From positions 1 to 46,574 of the forward strand of contig NZ_JFHN01000035.1 of the NCBI RefSeq assembly GCF_000590885.1: a stretch of DNA of 46,574 nucleotides. The letters run 5' to 3'. This DNA comes from Erwinia mallotivora. Its GTDB lineage: Bacteria > Pseudomonadota > Gammaproteobacteria > Enterobacterales > Enterobacteriaceae. The translations under genes were made by a program, and so were the position numbers. The notes beneath the pieces were generated by a model, which saw nothing but the letters and a program-made list of their open reading frames with translations, made no database searches and was not told the origin of the DNA. This document shows positions 43,285-46,574 of this stretch, piece after piece (position 1 is the stretch's first letter; each line of letters begins with the position of its first letter).

Positions 43285-45632
43285 CAGAAGTTCAGTTTCA
43301 GCGAGCCGATAAAGGTGCGCTCCTGTCCCGGGTAGCAGCTGGTATCACCGTCGCAGGTGCCCACGTAGTGGCGGTCAAACAGGTTCTGCACGTTGAAGCC
43401 GACCTGAATATTTTTATTCACCTGGTATTTCACGCCGGCATCCATCAGGGTGACGTTCTTCACCTGGATGGTATTGGCGTTATCGCCGTACATGCTGCCG
43501 ATGTAGCGCACGCCGGAACTCAGCATCAGCCCGTCAAGCAGCCCCTGGTGGAAACCATAGTTGACCCACACGGAGGCCATGTTTTTCGGCACGTTCGCCT
43601 GCTGATTGCCTTCGTCACCGTTGTTGCTTTTGGTGATTTGCGCATCGGTCAGGCTGTAAGACGCCAGCGCATCAAGGTTATCCGTCAGCTTCGCCTGGGC
43701 TTCCCACTCGATACCGCGGGAACGCACTTCTCCGGAGGCCACCTGATAGCCGGTTGCGCTGCCGTTGACGATCTCATTGGTCAGCACGTTGGATTTGGTG
43801 ATTTCAAAGGCGGCCAGGGTCATCAGCAGGTTACTGTCAGGCTGGTATTTCACCCCCATTTCATACTGGTGCGCCTTGCTGGGATCGAAGGTGCGGTTCT
43901 GGCTGTCGGTACCACTGTTCGGCACAAACGACTCGGCGTAGCTGATGTAAGGAGCCAGGCCGTTGCCGACCAGCCAGGTCAGTCCCGCGCGGCCGGTCCA
44001 GGCATCTTTATCTATCCAGGAAGTGTTGCCGGTGAGATTGTTCTGCGTGCGCATGCTGATGTCGTCATGACGACCGCCCAGCGTCAACAGCCAGTGTTCC
44101 GTCAGGTGGATCTGATCCTGCAGATAGACGCCCAGCTGTTGGGTCGTTTGATCGTTGTTATTCACCGCGTTGGTCGGGTCGGAAATATCCAGGCCGTAGA
44201 GCGGATTGCTCAGGCTCAGGGCCGGGGCGACCGCGCTGAAGCGTTTGGCGTTTGCGTCCAGCCAGCTGTAGTCCACCCCGGCCAGCAGCGTGTGCGCCAC
44301 CGTTGCCGTGTTGAAATCCATCTGCAACTGGTTATCGACATTGAAGGCCTTCATGTGCTCATCGAACCGGATGGCGTTGCGCGAGACGCTGTCCGTGGTG
44401 AAGTCCGGATCGCCCGGCAGCAGGTTGTTCAAAATCGTGTCGGTCTGGCCGTAGCGCAGGTTCTGGCTGAACTTAACGCTTTCCGCCAGCTGCTGGCTGA
44501 ATTCGTAGCCGACGCTGTACTGCTCCTGGCGGAAGCGGTTGTAACTGTAGTCGCCCAGCAGCGTATCGGTGACTTTGCCGCCTGGCGTGGTGAGAACAGC
44601 GATGGTGCCGCCGGAGGTGTCGCGCAGATAATCGGCGCGCAGCGTCAGGCTGGTGTCCGCCGACGGGATCCAGGTCACCGTTGGCGCAAGGTAAACGCGA
44701 TTGTCTTCCACGTCCGGCCCGTCACGATACTGGAACTGGGTATCGCTGTCGCGCGCCAGGCCGACCATGCGGTACAGCCACTCGCCGTCTTCGTCCAGCT
44801 TGTCGCTGATATCAAACTGCACCTGACGGCGATTGAAATTGCCGAGCTGTACTTCCACTTCATGCACGCCGCGCGCGTCCGGTAATTTACTGATGCGGTT
44901 GATAATCCCACCCGCATCGCCCAGGCCGAACAGGGTTGAAGAAGGGCCACGAACAATATCCACACGCTCCAGCGCATAAGGCTCGGTGCGGAAATAGCTG
45001 TAACTATTGTTCAACTGGCGCAGGCCGTCGCGATAGTCATTGGTGGTCAGCGCGTTGAAGCCGCGAATGTAGATCCAGTCGTAGCCCTTGGGATCGATGC
45101 CGTAGGTTTCGGTTTTCACGCCTGGCACATAGCGCAGTGCCTCAGTAACCGTCTGCACGTTCTGACGATCCAGCTGCTGGCGGGTGATCACTGACACCGA
45201 TTGCGGGACGTCGATCAGCGGGGTATCGGTTTTGGTGGCGCTGAGGGTCTGCTGTGGCACAGCTTCGGCGTTACTGGCGTTGGCGCTCACGGTGAGCGTG
45301 CCGTCAGCCGGGGGAGAAGGGGTAACGGAGACGGTGCCGCCTGTCAGCTTCCACTCCAGTCCGCTGCCTGCCATCACGCTATTCAGTGCGCTCTCCAGTG
45401 ACAGGGAGCCGCTCACCGCCGGGGCCATTTTGCCGTCCAGCGATGAGGGTGCGGCAATCAGTTGAACGCCAGCCTGTCGGGCCAGCTGATTCAGCGACGT
45501 TGACAGCGGCTGGGCTGGCAGCGACACCGACAGGGTGGACGCCGCGTCAGCGCCGGATACCGGCAGCGCTGTGGCGATGACCACCGCGAGGAGCTGTGTA
45601 CGAAACGCACGTAAAGCAGAAAAGGCAGCCAT
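43284..45632 (-). CDS. TonB-dependent siderophore receptor with signalling (STN) domain
   Basis: 782 residues: signal peptide (to about ADA, residue 30), secretin/TonB N-terminal signalling domain (about 45-105; LNQLARQAGVQLIAAPSSLDG and AVSGSLSLESALNSVMAGSGL), plug (about 135-245; VPQSVSVITRQQLDRQ, IYIRGFNAL, VDIVRGPSSTLFGLGDAGGIIN) and 22-strand barrel ending in Phe. The STN domain marks a transducer that signals through a FecR-type protein to an ECF sigma factor, as in FecA/FpvA. The sequence most resembles FoxA/FpvA/FhuE-type siderophore receptors; ligand unknown. A Fur box lies 20-40 bases upstream. Confidence 0.92.
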   Translation of the reverse strand: MAAFSALRAFRTQLLAVVIATALPVSGADAASTLSVSLPAQPLSTSLNQLARQAGVQLIAAPSSLDGKMAPAVSGSLSLESALNSVMAGSGLEWKLTGGTVSVTPSPPADGTLTVSANASNAEAVPQQTLSATKTDTPLIDVPQSVSVITRQQLDRQNVQTVTEALRYVPGVKTETYGIDPKGYDWIYIRGFNALTTNDYRDGLRQLNNSYSYFRTEPYALERVDIVRGPSSTLFGLGDAGGIINRISKLPDARGVHEVEVQLGNFNRRQVQFDISDKLDEDGEWLYRMVGLARDSDTQFQYRDGPDVEDNRVYLAPTVTWIPSADTSLTLRADYLRDTSGGTIAVLTTPGGKVTDTLLGDYSYNRFRQEQYSVGYEFSQQLAESVKFSQNLRYGQTDTILNNLLPGDPDFTTDSVSRNAIRFDEHMKAFNVDNQLQMDFNTATVAHTLLAGVDYSWLDANAKRFSAVAPALSLSNPLYGLDISDPTNAVNNNDQTTQQLGVYLQDQIHLTEHWLLTLGGRHDDISMRTQNNLTGNTSWIDKDAWTGRAGLTWLVGNGLAPYISYAESFVPNSGTDSQNRTFDPSKAHQYEMGVKYQPDSNLLMTLAAFEITKSNVLTNEIVNGSATGYQVASGEVRSRGIEWEAQAKLTDNLDALASYSLTDAQITKSNNGDEGNQQANVPKNMASVWVNYGFHQGLLDGLMLSSGVRYIGSMYGDNANTIQVKNVTLMDAGVKYQVNKNIQVGFNVQNLFDRHYVGTCDGDTSCYPGQERTFIGSLKLNF

Positions 45633-45652
45633 TCATAATCCCCAGAATTAAA

Positions 45653-45671
45653 GTAAATAATAATCATTCTC
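45653..45671 (-). promoter_or_regulatory. Fur box upstream of the TonB receptor
   Basis: GTAAATAATAATCATTCTC on the plus strand matches GATAATGATAATCATTATC at 15 of 19 positions, with ATAATCATT exact. It lies just before the receptor start on the minus strand, so the receptor operon can be Fur-repressed independently of the fecR-like gene. Confidence 0.75.
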
Positions 45672-45711
45672 TTATGAAGACGCAGCGCGAGGCTAAATCC
45701 TGACGTCGTTT

Positions 45712-46574
45712 TTAATTATTTTTTCTTTCAGCGACGGATGAGATGATAATTAACTGATTTTTCATGGTTTTTATTTTTACTGGCAGCACCAGCGGCAGCG
45801 ATTTCACAAAGCTTCCGGCACGGTCGGTATCGAAACTTCCGCTCACCCTCAGCGCGGCAACGGTCGGTGAATCGGCCTGGACTGATACATCGCCATAGCG
45901 GGCAAATTCCGCCAGCGCCATATCCAGCCGCGTGTTGTTCAGTACGATGCGGTCATTGCGCCAGGCGGCAATACTCTCTGCGGGCAGCGTGGTGCGCGCG
46001 ATCAGCCGCCCTTCGGCGTCGCCGGTTGCACGTTCGGAAGCGTACAGCACGGCCAGGTGCGCGCTGGCCTGCGGCAAATGAAGATGCTGCATGGCCCGCC
46101 ACCAGCCATTCTGCCAGCGGCCGCGTGGGCCAATACGCACCGCGCCGCTGCTGACCGCGATCTCGGTGCCGTCGCCGCTCATGGTGTGCGGCAGATAGCG
46201 CACGCTGAACCCGGTGCCCACTACGGTCACCCGCGACGGGCCGCTCAACACCTCAAAGGGCCGTTGCGGATTATGTGCAACCTGGAAGAAGGCCTGCCCC
46301 TGCGCCATCTGCACTTCCCGGCGGCTGGCGTAATAGCGCACGGTCAGCTGTGTCCCGGCATCCAGCGAAATTTTGCTGCCGTCGGGCAGATCGACGCTGC
46401 GCATCTCGCCGCGAGCGGTCTGCCAACTGGCGCTGTAAACCGGCGCGCTGAACTCAGCGCGTAGCGGCAACCACAGCACCGCCGCCAGTATCAGCAGCGC
46501 GCAGCCGTACACCAGCGGCCGCCAGACGCGGCGGCGAACCGGGCCAGGGCGCAGATGACTCACCGCATCGGCGG
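45712..46574 (-). CDS. FecR-like sigma regulator (anti-sigma factor), 5' end outside window
   Basis: 287 codons are visible, running off the window edge in an open frame (ADAV before VSHLRPGP), so the cytoplasmic N-terminal anti-sigma domain is mostly outside. Seen: a membrane helix (VYGCALLILAAVLWLPL), then the periplasmic FecR domain (ARGEMRSVDLPDGSKISLDAGTQL; FEVLSGPSRVTVVGTGFSVRY) and a C-terminal STN-like end (RVSGSFDTDRAGSFVKSLPLVLPV). FecR proteins relay siderophore occupancy from the STN-bearing receptor to an ECF sigma factor, whose gene is probably just beyond the window. A GTG at 46563 is not the true start. Confidence 0.88.
   Translation of the reverse strand, partial: ADAVSHLRPGPVRRRVWRPLVYGCALLILAAVLWLPLRAEFSAPVYSASWQTARGEMRSVDLPDGSKISLDAGTQLTVRYYASRREVQMAQGQAFFQVAHNPQRPFEVLSGPSRVTVVGTGFSVRYLPHTMSGDGTEIAVSSGAVRIGPRGRWQNGWWRAMQHLHLPQASAHLAVLYASERATGDAEGRLIARTTLPAESIAAWRNDRIVLNNTRLDMALAEFARYGDVSVQADSPTVAALRVSGSFDTDRAGSFVKSLPLVLPVKIKTMKNQLIIISSVAERKNN

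Noticed and set aside
43368..44885. A 505-codon plus-strand frame opposite the TonB receptor
   Set aside because: His/Val/Gln-rich shadow frame of a clearly conserved receptor; no ribosome site or family resemblance.
1..46574. CRISPR arrays, insertion sequences or prophage genes
   Set aside because: No regularly spaced repeats, transposase, integrase or phage structural gene was seen; only the vapC scar at the tRNA-Ser hints at past mobile DNA.

Overview
The window is chromosomal DNA from a G+C-rich member of the Enterobacterales. Gene order and protein sequences fit the Erwinia/Pantoea group (Erwiniaceae) best; the genus is my inference. The left third follows the E. coli putA-putP-efeUOB-phoH ... 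serX-ghrA-ycdX-ycdY order, but a DUF2569 gene and a short-chain dehydrogenase sit where the E. coli K-12 pga genes lie. The right part keeps the enteric otsBA-flhDC-motAB-cheAW order.

Layout. 1-2242: divergent putA (5' end only) and putP, with PutA-type operator motifs between them. 2335-5743: Fur-controlled efeUOB ferrous iron uptake operon with a terminator. 6261-7102: phoH. 7168-8909: DUF2569 membrane protein and SDR oxidoreductase, both on the minus strand. 9122-9925: two identical tRNA-Ser(GGA) genes on the minus strand, each with its own promoter and terminator. A tRNA-derived repeat and a vapC toxin remnant lie between them. 10300-15137: ghrA, ycdX, ycdY, a glutamine amidotransferase and an ExaC/AldB-type aldehyde dehydrogenase. 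15170-17182: a CHASE4-GGDEF-EAL protein that appears to have lost the start of its GGDEF domain. 18137-20667: a flippase and a glycosyltransferase, translationally coupled behind a 950-base A+T-rich non-coding stretch. 20887-22753: hemB, an EthD-like protein and a small membrane protein.

22870-26933 is the most distinctive accessory locus: an AraC-type regulator divergent from a three-gene operon of nitrilase, phenylacetaldoxime-dehydratase-type heme lyase and a MetA-pathway-like outer membrane channel. Together these would turn aldoximes into nitriles and then into acids. In a plant-associated bacterium this suggests arylacetaldoxime/arylacetonitrile use or detoxification, possibly including indole-3-acetic acid formation. 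An RpiR-type regulator and an HD-GYP phosphodiesterase follow.

29650-31913: trehalose synthesis (otsBA). 32456-33782: the flagellar master operon flhDC behind a perfect CRP site. 33859-40241: motAB-cheAW and one chemoreceptor. The rest of the chemotaxis operon (cheR/B/Y/Z) does not follow. A minus-strand siderophore system follows instead (40481-46574): FecR-like anti-sigma factor (cut by the window end), TonB-dependent transducer-receptor, FhuD-like binding protein and fused FhuB-like permease, with a Fur box upstream of the receptor and no ATPase gene in view.

Common themes are iron (efeUOB, siderophore cluster), motility with c-di-GMP control (flhDC, mot/che, GGDEF-EAL, HD-GYP), stress protection (otsBA, putP, aldehyde dehydrogenase) and plant-associated metabolism (aldoxime/nitrile cluster).
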